A DNA stretch of 64,000 nt from JAEZJZ01 sp050949055 (GCA_050949055.1 JBMNFA010000009.1:310001-374000), one strand, 5' to 3'. Positions 53,268 to 63,089 are shown, counted from the stretch's first letter. Notes: generated from the sequence alone by a model not told the origin. Made by a program: numbers and translations.

Positions 53268-54044
53268 TTTGCTTTTCCGCTACGCGGAAAGCAAACTGAA
53301 GAGCAACATCATCTCCAGAAAGTACAGCTTGCTGCTGAAGCAGCCAGCGTGCTAATATAGGTTTCCGCCCAATGAGGCGGAGTCAGTATGAGAGAGAACA
53401 GATGGTCAATCTGACCTCTGGTCTCCGACATCTGACATCCCGAGCAAGCTACGCTTGCTCGCAGCACCTTGAAAACTGCACAGTAATTTCATCGGAGAGT
53501 TTTCTCTATGATGCGCGAATTAGGTCAAGCTACAAAGAGCGCACGGAGGATGCCTAGGCGCTAGGAGCCGAAGAAGGACGTGGCCATCTGCGAAAAGCCT
53601 CGGGGAGTCGAAAGCAGACATTGATCCGGGGATGTCCGAATGGGGGAACCCACAAGGGAGAAGCCCTTGTATCCTTAACTGAACACATAGGTTAAGGAAG
53701 GCAACCAGGTGAACTGAAACATCTAAGTAGCCTGAGGAAAAGAAAAAATCATTGATTCCCTAAGTAGTGGCGAGCGAACGGGGAAGAGCCCAAACTCTAT
53801 CTACGGAATAGGCTGACACCGTTGTAGATAGAGGGTAGAGGGACTGTCGGCTCACATGTCAGAGTGAGCAAGGAGTCAAAAATCCAGTTGTTAGGCGAAG
53901 CGGCCTGGAAAGGCCCGCCATAGGAAGTAAAAGCCTTGTAGTCAAAAACAATTGGACTTCTGACAGGATCCCAAGTAACACGGGACACGAGGAATCCCGT
54001 GCGAATCCGGGAGGACCACCTCCTAAGGCTAAATACTCCCTAGC

Positions 54045-54084
<40 letters not shown>

Positions 54085-54145
54085 CACCCCGGGAGGGGAG
54101 TGAAATAGAACCTGAAACCGTGTGCTTACAAGCAGTCAGAGCATT

Positions 54146-54245
54146 ATTCAGAGGTCAGAGGTCAGAGGTCAGAAGTCAGAAGAGAAGCTGGCGGAGCCAG
54201 CAACAATCGAATCCGACATCTGATTTCCGACCTCCGACTTCTGAA
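54146..54245 (+). other. 23S IVS 1 (helix 25), heptamer-repeat stem, non-coding
   Basis: Inserted where E. coli has the short loop of helix 25 (flanks AAGCAGTCAGAGC and GATGGCGTGCC). The arms are TTCAGAGGTCAGAGGTCAGA... and ...CCGACCTCCGACTTCTGAA, heptamer repeats that pair into a long stem with a ~20-base loop. No ORF. Confidence 0.8.
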
Positions 54246-54887
54246 GTGTGATGGCGTGCCTTTTGTAGAATGAACCGGCGAGTTACGTTATGCAGCGAGG
54301 TTAAGTCGAAGAGACGGAGCCGAAGCGAAAGCGAGTCTGAACAGGGCGTATGGACAGGCAAAGCCAGTCCCAGTTGCATGATGTAGACCCGAAACCGGGT
54401 GATCTACCCATGGCCAGAGTGAAGCGGAGGTAAGACTTCGTGGAGGCTCGAACACACCAGCGTTGAAAAGCTGGGTGATGAGCTGTGGGTAGGGGTGAAA
54501 TGCCAATCGAACTCGGAGATAGCTGGTTCTCCCCGAAATAGCTTTAGGGCTAGCCTCAAGACAAGAGTACAGGAGGTAGAGCACTGATTGGGCTAGGGGC
54601 CTTATCAGGTTACCGAACCTAGTCAAACTACGAATGCCTGTTACTTGATGCTTGGGAGTCAGACTGCGAGTGCTAAGATCCGTAGTCAAAAGGGAAACAG
54701 CCCAGACCATCAGCTAAGGTCCCCAAGTACGAGCTAAGTGGAAAAGGATGTGGAGCTGCAAAGACAACCAGGATGTTGGCTTAGAAGCAGCCACTCATTC
54801 AAAGAGTGCGTAATAGCTCACTGGTCAAGTGGCTCTGCGCCGAAAATGTAACGGGGCTCAAGCTCGTCACCGAAGCTATGGATTGAT

Positions 54888-55308
54888 AGAGGTCAGATGT
54901 CAGAGGTCGGAGGTCGGAATGGATGATAAGAACCTATAAGGATCTCGAAGTGTATCAGCGGTCATATAGGTTAGCGGTGGAAATGCATCAATTGGCAGTG
55001 AAGCTGCCGCAGCGCGAGCAATATGGTTTGGGCGATCAAATCAGACGCGCCGCGCTGAGCATCCCATTGAACATTGCAGAAGGATACGGCAGATCAAGTG
55101 CGGAATTTAAACGATTCTTACGAATTGGTTTAGGTTCTTGTAACGAAGTCCGTGTTCTAATTGATTTCCTGTCCGATCTGAAGTACATTGACACAGATGT
55201 CTATACCAGATTGTTGGAGGAGTATGAAACGTTAGCTAAGCAGTTGTACAGACTGGAGGCTAACTGGCGAACCCTCTGACTTCTGACTTCCGACATCTGA
55301 CCTCCGTC
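54888..55308 (+). other. 23S IVS 2 (helix 45) carrying the S23 ORF
   Basis: Inserted at the tip of helix 45 (flanks CCGAAGCTATGGATTG and CAGTGGTAGGGGAGCG). Ends are heptamer repeats (AGAGGTCAGATGTCAGAGGT and ACTTCCGACATCTGACCTCC), which fold into a terminal stem around the ORF at 54923-55279. Confidence 0.85.
54923..55279 (+). CDS. 23S rRNA IVS-encoded four-helix-bundle (S23) protein
   Basis: 118 residues. IRTYKDLEVYQRSYRLAVEM, LSIPLNIAEGYGRSSAEFKRFLRIGLGSCNEV and the helical rest match the 23S-rRNA-intervening-sequence (four helix bundle, IVP) family, found inside 23S insertions of Leptospira, Coxiella and others. Function is unknown; it folds as a four-helix bundle. The ribosome binding site GGAGG (54909-54913) is made by the heptamer repeat of the IVS arm. 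Transcribed only as part of the rRNA precursor as far as the sequence shows. Confidence 0.9.
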   Translation: MIRTYKDLEVYQRSYRLAVEMHQLAVKLPQREQYGLGDQIRRAALSIPLNIAEGYGRSSAEFKRFLRIGLGSCNEVRVLIDFLSDLKYIDTDVYTRLLEEYETLAKQLYRLEANWRTL

Positions 55309-55796
55309 AGTGGTAGGGGAGCGTACTGTACACGTTGAAGCAGTACCGTAAGGAGCTGTGGAGAGTACAGCAGTGAGAATGCCGGTATGAGTAGCGAAAA
55401 GACAGGTGAGAATCCTGTCCGCCGAAAACCCAAGGATTCCTGAGGAAGGATCGTCCGCTCAGGGTAAGTCGGGGCCTAAGCCGAGGGCGAGAGCCGTAGG
55501 CGATGGACAACTGGTTGAAATTCCAGTACCACCGAAGTCCGTTACGAGCGAAGGGGTGACGCAGGAAGGTAGGCCAAGCACGCCGTTGGTTGAGCGTGCC
55601 TAAGCAGGTAGGCAGGTCAGATAGGCAAATCCGTCTGGCCATATGCTGAGATGCAAATGCGAGCGAAAATTAAGTAGCGAAGTGGTTGAACCTACACTGC
55701 CAAGAAAAGCCTCTAGCCAGGACTAGGTGCCCGTACCGTAAACCGACACAGGTGGGTGAGGAGAGAATCCTAAGGCGCGCGGGAAAACCCTCGTTA

Positions 55797-55842
<46 letters not shown>

Positions 55843-55984
55843 CGCTATGGTTAAGAGCCAGAGGAGGCCGCAGAAAAGTGGCCCAAGCGACTGTTTACCA
55901 AAAACACAGGTCTCTGCGAAGTCGCAAGACGAAGTATAGGGGCTGACACCTGCCCGGTGCTGGAAGGTTAAGGGGAGGGCTTAT

Positions 55985-56291
55985 CCGGCACTCAACTCTG
56001 TATACCTGGAGGATAGTTATGTATTACGTCTATGTGATACAGAATGAATCAGGAGTAAGATATTTAGGTTTCACATCCTGTCTCAAGACCAGACTTGATG
56101 CTCATAACCAAGGCCTAGTGAAGTCAACTAAAGGCCATGAATGGGAATTTGTGTATTATGAGGCATATAAGTCTGAAGAAGATGCAAGGAGACGAGAACG
56201 AAACCTGAAGAAGTCAGGGCAAGCACGAAGATGGTTGAAAGAACGCATTTCGACCAGTGTGCAGCTCTAGGTGTGTGGAGTTGAGTGCCGG
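55985..56291 (+). other. 23S IVS 3 (helix 63) carrying a GIY-YIG ORF
   Basis: Inserted in the helix 63 tip (flanks GGGAGGGCTTAT and AGAAGGTCTGAACCGAAGCCCC). Ends are a perfect 14-bp inverted repeat: CCGGCACTCAACTC (55985-55998) and its complement (56278-56291). The ORF fills the loop. The first 13 bases of the repeat are shared with IVS 4. Confidence 0.85.
56019..56270 (+). CDS. GIY-YIG nuclease encoded within 23S IVS 3
   Basis: 83 residues, a single GIY-YIG domain. MYYVYVIQ with YLGFTS forms the GIY-YIG core, R25 and H29 of TRLDAHNQG follow, and E60 in ARRRERNLK is in the catalytic glutamate position. It is of the small UvrC-like type. Its location in an IVS, with a ribosome binding site (GGAGG, 6 bases from ATG), suggests a role in moving or maintaining the element, or cleavage of DNA or RNA at the helix tip. 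No accessory DNA-binding domain is present. Function is inferred. Confidence 0.85.
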   Translation: MYYVYVIQNESGVRYLGFTSCLKTRLDAHNQGLVKSTKGHEWEFVYYEAYKSEEDARRRERNLKKSGQARRWLKERISTSVQL

Positions 56292-56314
56292 AGAAGGTCT
56301 GAACCGAAGCCCCA

Positions 56315-56365
<51 letters not shown>

Positions 56366-56650
56366 AGGTAAGTTCTGACCCGCACGAATGGTGTAACGAT
56401 TTGGGCGCTGTCTCAACGAGGGACCCGGTGAAATTGAAATACCTGTGAAGATGCAGGTTACCTGCGACTGGACAGAAAGACCCCGTAGAGCTTTACTGCA
56501 GCCTGACATTGGATTCTGGTACTTCATGTACAGGATAGGTGGGAGACAGAGAAGCCGGGACGCTAGTCTCGGTGGAGTCGAGCTTGGGATACCACCCTTG
56601 AAGTATCGGAATTCTAACCTGGAGCCCTGAATCGGGTTTGGGGACAGTGT

Positions 56651-56683
<33 letters not shown>

Positions 56684-56861
56684 CAAAGAGTAACGGAGGC
56701 GTCCAAAGGTTCCCTCAGCGCGGTTGGGAATCGCGCAAAGAGTGTAAAGGCAGAAGGGAGCTTGACTGCGAGACGAACAGGTCGAGCAGGGACGAAAGTC
56801 GGGCTTAGTGATCCGGCGGCACCGAGTGGAAGGGCCGTCGCTTAACGGATAAAAGCTACCT

Positions 56862-56892
<31 letters not shown>

Positions 56893-56893
56893 C

Positions 56894-56986
<93 letters not shown>

Positions 56987-56994
56987 TGGTACGT

Positions 56995-57037
<43 letters not shown>

Positions 57038-57062
57038 TCGCAGGCGCAGGAGATTTGAGAGG

Positions 57063-57095
<33 letters not shown>

Positions 57096-57210
57096 AGACC
57101 GCTGGTGTACCAGTTGTCCTGCCAAGGGCAGTGCTGGGTAGCCAAGTCTGGCTGGGATAAACGCTGAAAGCATCTAAGCGTGAAACCCACCTCAAGATGA
57201 GATCTCCCAC

Positions 57211-57301
57211 CCGGCACTCAACTTTTTCTATCAGATTAAGAGTCTAGCTGCTCAACAAGAGCAACCTAGGCATGCAAAGGGTAGAAAAAGTTGAGTGCCG
57301 G
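57211..57301 (+). other. 23S IVS 4 (helix 98), non-coding, shares termini with IVS 3
   Basis: Inserted in helix 98 (flanks GAGATCTCCCAC and GGTAAGACCCCAGG). A perfect 20-bp inverted repeat, CCGGCACTCAACTTTTTCTA (57211-57230) with 57282-57301, encloses a 51-base loop without an ORF. Confidence 0.85.
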
Positions 57302-57490
57302 GGTAAGACCCCAGGAAGACTACCTGGTAGATAGGCCGGATGTGTAATCGCTGAGAGGCGTTTAGCTGACCGGTACTAATAGGTCGAGGGCTTGATTTAA
57401 TTCACATCACAGGAATCTCAATGATGAATTACTGTTCAGTTTTGAAGGTGTTGGTTAGAGAGGAGTCGAGATCATTTTGAACGATAGGGA

Positions 57491-57525
57491 AGAGTCTAGA
57501 TCCTTCGCTGCGCTCAGGATGACAT
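57491..57525. repeat. Short dispersed palindromic repeat near 5S
   Basis: CTAGATCCTTCGCTGCGCTC followed by AGGATGACATGG; related to the composite repeat at 18081-18178 in inverted orientation. Confidence 0.5.
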
Positions 57526-57562
57526 GGTCCAACCTCCAACTTCTAATCTCCAACATCCAAAT

Positions 57563-57678
<116 letters not shown>

Positions 57679-57684
57679 CTTTTT

Positions 57685-57718
57685 GGAAAGCCCCGAGCAT
57701 GACGCTCGGGGCTTTTTC
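57685..57718 (+). terminator. Terminator of the rRNA operon
   Basis: 12-bp stem AAAGCCCCGAGC / GCTCGGGGCTTT with a five-base loop, then TTCC. Confidence 0.88.
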
Positions 57719-57827
57719 CGCGCTGCCTTCATATCCCACATCTCACATCCCGCTACTCACGCCTCAAAAGAGTCAGCCTGCACGCACAAGCTAGCAGCAC
57801 TAGGGCGGCACCTCGATTTCACGATGC

Positions 57828-57854
57828 TTTACAAACAGTGGGTCAAATTATAAT
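57828..57854 (+). promoter_or_regulatory. Candidate promoter of the XRE-cupin regulator
   Basis: TTTACA (57828-57833) and perfect TATAAT (57849-57854) with a short 15-base spacer, 105 bases ahead of the start codon. Confidence 0.45.
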
Positions 57855-57958
57855 CACATGAAATAACCAGAGCTATCTAGCAGGACTAAGGTTAACGTTT
57901 GTTGAAACAGTCTCTTACATGGATGACCTTTCATTTGCTGAACAAGGAGGTTGAGCTG

Positions 57959-58516
57959 ATGTTGGGTGAGGTAGTCAAAGAGATGCGCAGAAAGAAGCAG
58001 ATGACCCTGCAAAACCTCTCTGAAGCCAGTGGGTTGAGTATAGCCTTGTTATCCCAACTGGAGAACGATCAGGCCAATCCTACTTTGTCCACATTGCGGA
58101 AAGTTGCTGAGGCACTGGGCATGTCCGTATTTGCACTCTTAGCTCAGGAGGAAATAGGCCATGGCAGTGTGAAGGTGGAACGGAATATTTCCCGCAGGGC
58201 TTTCACTGCTCCTAGGTTCAACACAGTGTTTGAGATACTCTCATTGTCCTATTCCAGCAACCGTATGCAAGCTTTGATGGCAGATATTGAACCTGGGATG
58301 AGCACTTGCGACGAACCGATGGCACATGGCACCTGGAACGATGAGGAATGGGCCATTGTCCTGGAAGGAGAGGTGCAGCTGGAAGTGGGCCGCGAACGGC
58401 ATCACATGCAAGTAGGTGATTGTGCTCACTTCCACCCAGTGTTGCCGCATCGCTTTACAAACATAGGCAGGACGAAGGCCAGCATTGTGTCGGTGATCAG
58501 CCCGCCGTCGTACTGA
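57959..58516 (+). CDS. XRE-family transcriptional regulator with C-terminal cupin
   Basis: 185 residues. N-terminal helix-turn-helix (about 13-60, LQNLSEASGLSIALLSQLENDQANPTLSTLRKVAEAL) and C-terminal cupin barrel (about 115-183, DEEWAIVLEGEVQLEVG, HFHPVLPHRF). Such proteins repress catabolic or amino-acid genes and bind a small ligand in the cupin. ATG at 57959 behind AAGGAGG with 8-base spacing; a TTG at 57899 is unsupported. It precedes a threonine dehydratase gene and may control it. Confidence 0.85.
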   Translation: MLGEVVKEMRRKKQMTLQNLSEASGLSIALLSQLENDQANPTLSTLRKVAEALGMSVFALLAQEEIGHGSVKVERNISRRAFTAPRFNTVFEILSLSYSSNRMQALMADIEPGMSTCDEPMAHGTWNDEEWAIVLEGEVQLEVGRERHHMQVGDCAHFHPVLPHRFTNIGRTKASIVSVISPPSY

Positions 58517-58590
58517 TTCGTTGGGAAAAACACACCCTAGCTACCACCGCCTTTTGTACAGTGAACTTTATCAAACAAGGGGGAACGCGG

Positions 58591-58680
58591 ATGGGAGACT
58601 ACGACCGGAGCAAATATGCGGAGTTTGCCCAACAACCGATGTCCAGGCATCAGCCCTTCTATCCAACGAGCCAATTCTAA
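58591..58680 (+). CDS. Small ORF ahead of the threonine dehydratase gene
   Basis: 29 codons, MGDYDRSKYAEFAQQ start, rich in charged and aromatic residues, no membrane helix. The ATG has a GGGGGAACGCGG site upstream. It ends 20 bases before the dehydratase start. No family is recognised; it may be a real small protein or a leader. Confidence 0.4.
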   Translation: MGDYDRSKYAEFAQQPMSRHQPFYPTSQF

Positions 58681-58700
58681 AAATGTGAGGCGATATAACT

Positions 58701-59648
58701 ATGGCAAACTACGACGTCAACGAGTGTGCAGAGCGACTGAAACCGTGGATCATTCGTACTCCGTTGGTGGAGATCGAGGTTTTGTCCCAGCGGTTGGGTA
58801 AACGGGTGTTCCTCAAATTAGAGAGTCTGCAGCGCACTGGCGCTTTCAAGTTCCGCGGCGCAATGAATTATATGCTTACGCTGGATCCCCAGGAGGCTGC
58901 CAAAGGGGTGATCACTGCTTCCAGCGGCAATCACGGACTGGGCATGTCACTCAGCGGAAAGCTGAAGGGAGTGAAATGCACGGTGGTGATGCCTGTGTCA
59001 GCACCCATGACCAAGCAACGACGGGCCAAAGATTACGGAGCTAACCTGGTTCTCCATGGTTCTTGCTATGATGAAGCTCAGGAGCACGCGAAGATGCTGG
59101 CGGAGCAACACGGCTATGCCTATGTGCCAAGCTTCAACCATCCAGCGATTATCGCAGGGCAAGGGACTATTCTGGGGGAGATTCTGGAGGAACTGCCTGA
59201 TACCGACATGATCCTTGCTCCGGTAGGCGGAGGGGGAATGCTAGCTGGACTGTTGATGGCCAAGGAGCAGCTGGCGGCCGAGGTGGAGATAGTGGGTGTA
59301 GAACCGGAAGGTGCGGCTTGTATGAGCTCTTCCTTGCAGGCAGGAGAACTTGTAACCTTGAAAGAGATGAACACCATCGCCGACGGAGTGGCTGTGCTTA
59401 CTCCTGGAAACCTAAATCTAGAAGTTGTCAGTCGCTTTCAGCCTGCAATGCGTCAAGTCAGTGATGCGGCTATTCTCGAGGTGCAGGAACTATTGCTGCG
59501 CGAGGCAAAGCTAATCGTTGAAACTGCCGGTGCTGTTTCGGTTGCCGGGCTATTGTCACATGGGGTGCCGGCCGATGTGGAGAACGTAGTCTGTGTGATC
59601 AGCGGGGCCAATGTGGATCTCTCTCACCTGAAGAAATTCTGTGAATAG
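58701..59648 (+). CDS. Threonine ammonia-lyase / serine-threonine dehydratase family enzyme
   Basis: 315 residues, fold type II PLP enzyme. PLP lysine in TGAFKFRGAMN, SSGNHG, the glycine-rich APVGGGGMLAG loop and GxEPEG-type VGVEPEG. No C-terminal ACT domain, so it is the catabolic, short type. It deaminates threonine or serine to oxobutyrate or pyruvate; the racemase activity of close relatives cannot be ruled out. ATG at 58701. Probably under the upstream XRE-cupin regulator. Confidence 0.85.
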   Translation: MANYDVNECAERLKPWIIRTPLVEIEVLSQRLGKRVFLKLESLQRTGAFKFRGAMNYMLTLDPQEAAKGVITASSGNHGLGMSLSGKLKGVKCTVVMPVSAPMTKQRRAKDYGANLVLHGSCYDEAQEHAKMLAEQHGYAYVPSFNHPAIIAGQGTILGEILEELPDTDMILAPVGGGGMLAGLLMAKEQLAAEVEIVGVEPEGAACMSSSLQAGELVTLKEMNTIADGVAVLTPGNLNLEVVSRFQPAMRQVSDAAILEVQELLLREAKLIVETAGAVSVAGLLSHGVPADVENVVCVISGANVDLSHLKKFCE

Positions 59649-59674
59649 TTTATGTTATTTAATGGGAGTGCTTG

Positions 59675-59734
59675 ATGCAGAAAGGATTCGAGGCCACCAA
59701 CGACGAAGAATTCTCGCAGCAGGTTGTCCGCTGA
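59675..59734 (+). pseudogene. Possible truncated thioredoxin start
   Basis: 19 codons, MQKGFEATNDEEFSQQVVR, after a GGGAG site with good spacing. The text resembles the first ~20 residues of thioredoxin (TDExFxxxV), but it stops before any CGPC motif and the following sequence has no matching continuation. It could equally be chance. Confidence 0.2.
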
Positions 59735-59816
59735 TGGCGCATTAGCTGTGAGGCAACCGATTACTTTCGGGAAGTAGGCAGCATAATGAACAGCTATCCG
59801 CAAGGGGCAAACAGCG

Positions 59817-60380
59817 ATGACCAGTCAACTGGTTCTAATTGATGGCTACAACATTATTCGGCAATGGCAAGAGGCCCGGTTCTTTCCACCGGGTGAAGAT
59901 CTCGACCCGTTGCGGGAGAGATTGATCAAACATCTTTGCAGTTGCTTTGCCTATTGGGACGCAGAATGTTGGCTGGTCTTTGACGCCCACTTGGTTTCTG
60001 GAGGTTTGGGTTGTATTCAATCCCCTGCTCGCTGCCTACAGGTGATCTACACAAGAGAGGGACAGACGGCAGACAGTTTCATTGAGCGTGCTGCCGCTGA
60101 ACTGCAGTCAGAAGACAGGACGGTGACGGTCTGTACCTCTGATTGGGCGGAACAGAACATTGCCTTGGCCAAGGGAGCGCAGCGATTGAGCGCTCGAGAC
60201 TTGTTGGTTCGTGTTAGGCAGGCTGAAGAGGAGATCGGCAAGTTATCCAACAACCCCGGCAATTGGCAGAAGAGCTGGCTGGAAGATTCTTTGCCAACCC
60301 ATGTGCAGCAGCAGCTGCGGCGGTTGCGCGACGATCAGCCCCATAAGTTTCGGCCTAAGAAAAGCAAAGATGAGCGGTAA
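59817..60380 (+). CDS. NYN domain ribonuclease, YacP/Rae1 family
   Basis: 187 residues. LVLIDGYNIIRQW at the N-terminus with conserved Asp, VFDAHLVSGG, EGQTADSFIERAAAEL and VCTSDWAEQ: the acidic residues of the NYN/PIN-like nuclease. B. subtilis Rae1 cleaves mRNA in the ribosomal A site. ATG at 59817; ribosome binding site weak. Often sits near the rRNA-protein genes in Bacillota. Its stop codon lies in a terminator hairpin. Confidence 0.87.
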   Translation: MTSQLVLIDGYNIIRQWQEARFFPPGEDLDPLRERLIKHLCSCFAYWDAECWLVFDAHLVSGGLGCIQSPARCLQVIYTREGQTADSFIERAAAELQSEDRTVTVCTSDWAEQNIALAKGAQRLSARDLLVRVRQAEEEIGKLSNNPGNWQKSWLEDSLPTHVQQQLRRLRDDQPHKFRPKKSKDER

Positions 60381-60397
60381 GAAACCGCTCATTCTTT
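60370..60397 (+). terminator. Terminator overlapping the YacP stop codon
   Basis: ATGAGCGGT / ACCGCTCAT 9-bp stem with the loop AAGAA, followed by TCTTT. It lies between convergent genes, partly inside the coding end of both. Confidence 0.7.
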
Positions 60398-62368
60398 ACT
60401 TCTGGGTGTCTTGGTCCAAGTTGTAGGTGCCTTCTTTAGTTGCTTCAGGATCAAAGCGCTGGTGAAAGGGACCGGGAAGAAGAACGCTGCCAAAGGCAAG
60501 AACAGCAATTGAGCCACTACCGCAAATCGCTCCGGCCAGCGTAGAGGTCGTGCTGTGATGTCCAGATGTTTCCGATAGCGGAAGAAAGCATAAAAGGTAA
60601 AGCTGATGTAGACTAGACTGAGAACATTTAACAGGTAACGCACACCCTCAGGGAGCACATTGGGATCTACCCGCCCCAAGAACCACAGCACCAGGATCGT
60701 AGGTGGCACCAGGGTGGCGAATTGATAGAAGCTCCACTCCACCGGACCCTTGATGAACAGTTCTTTCATCAGCGAACGTTTGCGGCTATCCGAATAGGTG
60801 GTGTCGTGGGCGATCTTGTCCATCACCTGCAGATGGCCGGTGCCCCAGCGCAGTCGTTGACGATAGAATGCCTTAAAGGCCGTAGGAGTCTGTTCGCTGC
60901 TGGGATAGGGCAGATATTCCGGCCACGCTCCGAGCTCCAAGTAGGCGCGAGTGCCCAACTCCAGATCCTCTGTGAGTGATGCCGAATCATAGCCGCCCAA
61001 ATCATCCAATAGCCTTTTCTCCACAAACAGGTTTGTGCCACCCACAAAGGGTAGGCGTCGGAAGACCACCGGCAAATACCAATCGTGGGAAAGGGCTTGA
61101 TATAGTGAGGCGATCTTGCTGAAAGGTCCCATCTCATAGAAGTTACGTACTTGAAAAACGGGCCCTTGAAAGATGCGTACCGGATTCTCTTCCACCAGCC
61201 GCTTGTAAGCCACATAAAGCAAAACATCTGGATCCGGCCTGCTTTCCGCATCATAGAAGCCGCACATCTCGGTTCGTTCGTCCACAGCTATTGGCAGAGC
61301 ATAGTTCAGCGCCCTTCCCTTAGTCGATGGCACCACATGGCCCAGACGGGTTCCGCGGTACTTGCCGTCAAAGTCATCGGGCACCTGCACATGCTTCAGC
61401 CGAGGATAGGCAGGGTTTCCTTGCCACTCCTGCTGTACTTTCTCCACAATCATCTGAGTGGTTGGAAAACAGAAGCGATATAGGCTCTGCAGGTAGGGTT
61501 TCAAGCTGGTACCGGCCTGCATCCTGGCGATGTCGTGCTGTACCCGTTGTCCAACCATCTTGGCCAGCTTGGAGACAATCTCCTGAGTGATTCGGTGGTT
61601 GGCCCGAGCACTGTAGTGAATTACATTTCTCATCAATGCGCCTTGGTCGTCCTTGGCCCATGTGGCGTATAGCTGGATAATTGGCACAGCCAAGCAGAGA
61701 TAATTAGGGTAAATGCGCTCAATCTCGGTGTCCTCGAGGTGCGGATAGAAGCGCCTAAACAGCCGATAGATCCTATTCAGGCTAATTCTGCCGTTGCCAT
61801 GTAACATGCCACACGTTAGTTCATATAACAAAGCCCGTGACCGGGAGATCGGCTCTTGTACCAGAGATTTGGGCATTAGCCAGTGCTCCGACTCCCATGT
61901 CAGGTCGCGGTATTGTTTGAGGCAAAGGTCGGATAGCAATCCGATAGTCAATGACTGCACGTGGGGCTTCAGCTGCCCCCGCCAGTCCCCTGAGAGCGCG
62001 TAATCTAAGAACTGCATGGCATCCAGCACATAGTCCTGGCAATTGCTATCGTTTTGTTGTTGCTCTTTGACGTCGGTCACCACGATGATCTCAAGGCGCT
62101 TGGGATCGTACCGCAGTTTCGCCATATGGCGAACCGTCTTTTCTATGACCTCCGCCTCGTTGCGGGCCGGTACCAAAATAGAGAAGAACGGAAGTTCAGT
62201 TTGTTTTTGCTGAGCCAGGTCAGCAACTTTTTTAAGAGACAACGCCGGGCGCCGATTCCAAAATTTGCCCTCGGAATAGGTCTTCCAGAAGAAAAAACGC
62301 AAGAATAAGGCAAACATCACCACGTACATGCCAAAGGCAAACAGGTATACTAGCTCTGAGCTAGACAT
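60389..62368 (-). CDS. Membrane glycosyltransferase family 2 with a large insertion
   Basis: 659 residues. One N-terminal helix, then the GT2 start FFSILVPARNEAEVIEKTVRHM. Normally the DxD follows ~90 residues later, but here a DAESRPD motif appears only near residue 370, after a ~200-residue insertion of helical sequence. EDLELG and QRLRWGTGH (about 505) complete the catalytic set. Three or more membrane helices follow at the C-terminus. It resembles processive or envelope GT2 enzymes of the cellulose-synthase-like type. The second ATG (62368) has better spacing to GGGGGG than the one at 62374. Product unknown. Confidence 0.8.
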   Translation of the reverse strand: MSSSELVYLFAFGMYVVMFALFLRFFFWKTYSEGKFWNRRPALSLKKVADLAQQKQTELPFFSILVPARNEAEVIEKTVRHMAKLRYDPKRLEIIVVTDVKEQQQNDSNCQDYVLDAMQFLDYALSGDWRGQLKPHVQSLTIGLLSDLCLKQYRDLTWESEHWLMPKSLVQEPISRSRALLYELTCGMLHGNGRISLNRIYRLFRRFYPHLEDTEIERIYPNYLCLAVPIIQLYATWAKDDQGALMRNVIHYSARANHRITQEIVSKLAKMVGQRVQHDIARMQAGTSLKPYLQSLYRFCFPTTQMIVEKVQQEWQGNPAYPRLKHVQVPDDFDGKYRGTRLGHVVPSTKGRALNYALPIAVDERTEMCGFYDAESRPDPDVLLYVAYKRLVEENPVRIFQGPVFQVRNFYEMGPFSKIASLYQALSHDWYLPVVFRRLPFVGGTNLFVEKRLLDDLGGYDSASLTEDLELGTRAYLELGAWPEYLPYPSSEQTPTAFKAFYRQRLRWGTGHLQVMDKIAHDTTYSDSRKRSLMKELFIKGPVEWSFYQFATLVPPTILVLWFLGRVDPNVLPEGVRYLLNVLSLVYISFTFYAFFRYRKHLDITARPLRWPERFAVVAQLLFLPLAAFFFPVPFTSALILKQLKKAPTTWTKTPRSKE

Positions 62369-62567
62369 TGGCATCCCCCCGCATGTGAATCTCGAGGTTA
62401 GTCTGCATCTTGTTCTCCCTAAATATCCCGTTCACATCACGTTGTTGCAGGCAGGATCTGTCGTCGACGCACCGAATTACCTGCCGGGGAGGGTAAAAGC
62501 TGTAGTGCGGCAGCATCGGTAGGCCACACCTCGCTCATCCAGATCCAGCAAACAAGGAGGACTCCTC

Positions 62568-63089
62568 GTGGATATCACGCCAGCCCTGAACTTCATCACT
62601 GAACACGCCAGCCTGATCATATCCATCTTGGCCTGCATACAGTTGGCCACATTGGTTTGCCTGGCGATAGTAGCCAAACGTTCCGGCAGTCAAAGCAGGC
62701 GCATAGAGGCCCTCTTGCGGACCGAAAATGGCGGCAATCTGGAGCAGATGGTCGCTAAAGTCCTGGTCGATCTACAGCAAGCGGGGCAGGAGCGGGCCGA
62801 ACTGTTCCGGCAGCTGGAGACTTTACGGGCTGAGCTTCGCCTGGCTGTGCAAGGCATCGGGGTCGTCCGCTATAACGCATTCCCCGGGGTCGGGGGTGAG
62901 ATGAGCTTCAGCATTGCGGTGCTGAATGGTGAACAGTCGGGTTTTGTCTTGACCAGCATTTTCGGCCGTGAAGAGGCCAGAGTTTACGCCAAGGAAATTT
63001 CAAACGGCAAGGCATTGCTGCCCCTCAGCCAAGAGGAACAAGCAGCCGTGCGGCGGGCGCAGCGAGCCAAATGGGGCTATGGCCGATAA
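62568..63089 (+). CDS. DUF4446 family membrane-anchored protein
   Basis: 173 residues. A membrane helix near residues 15-36 is followed by a coiled-coil-like stretch (about 50-90) and the DUF4446 motif VVRYNAFPGVGGEMSFSIAVLNG with SGFVLTSIFGREEARVYAK. Function unknown; in many Clostridia it lies near parB. Here it lies elsewhere, between a glycosyltransferase and a lipid kinase. GTG start at 62568 behind AGGAGG. Confidence 0.83.
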   Translation: MDITPALNFITEHASLIISILACIQLATLVCLAIVAKRSGSQSRRIEALLRTENGGNLEQMVAKVLVDLQQAGQERAELFRQLETLRAELRLAVQGIGVVRYNAFPGVGGEMSFSIAVLNGEQSGFVLTSIFGREEARVYAKEISNGKALLPLSQEEQAAVRRAQRAKWGYGR

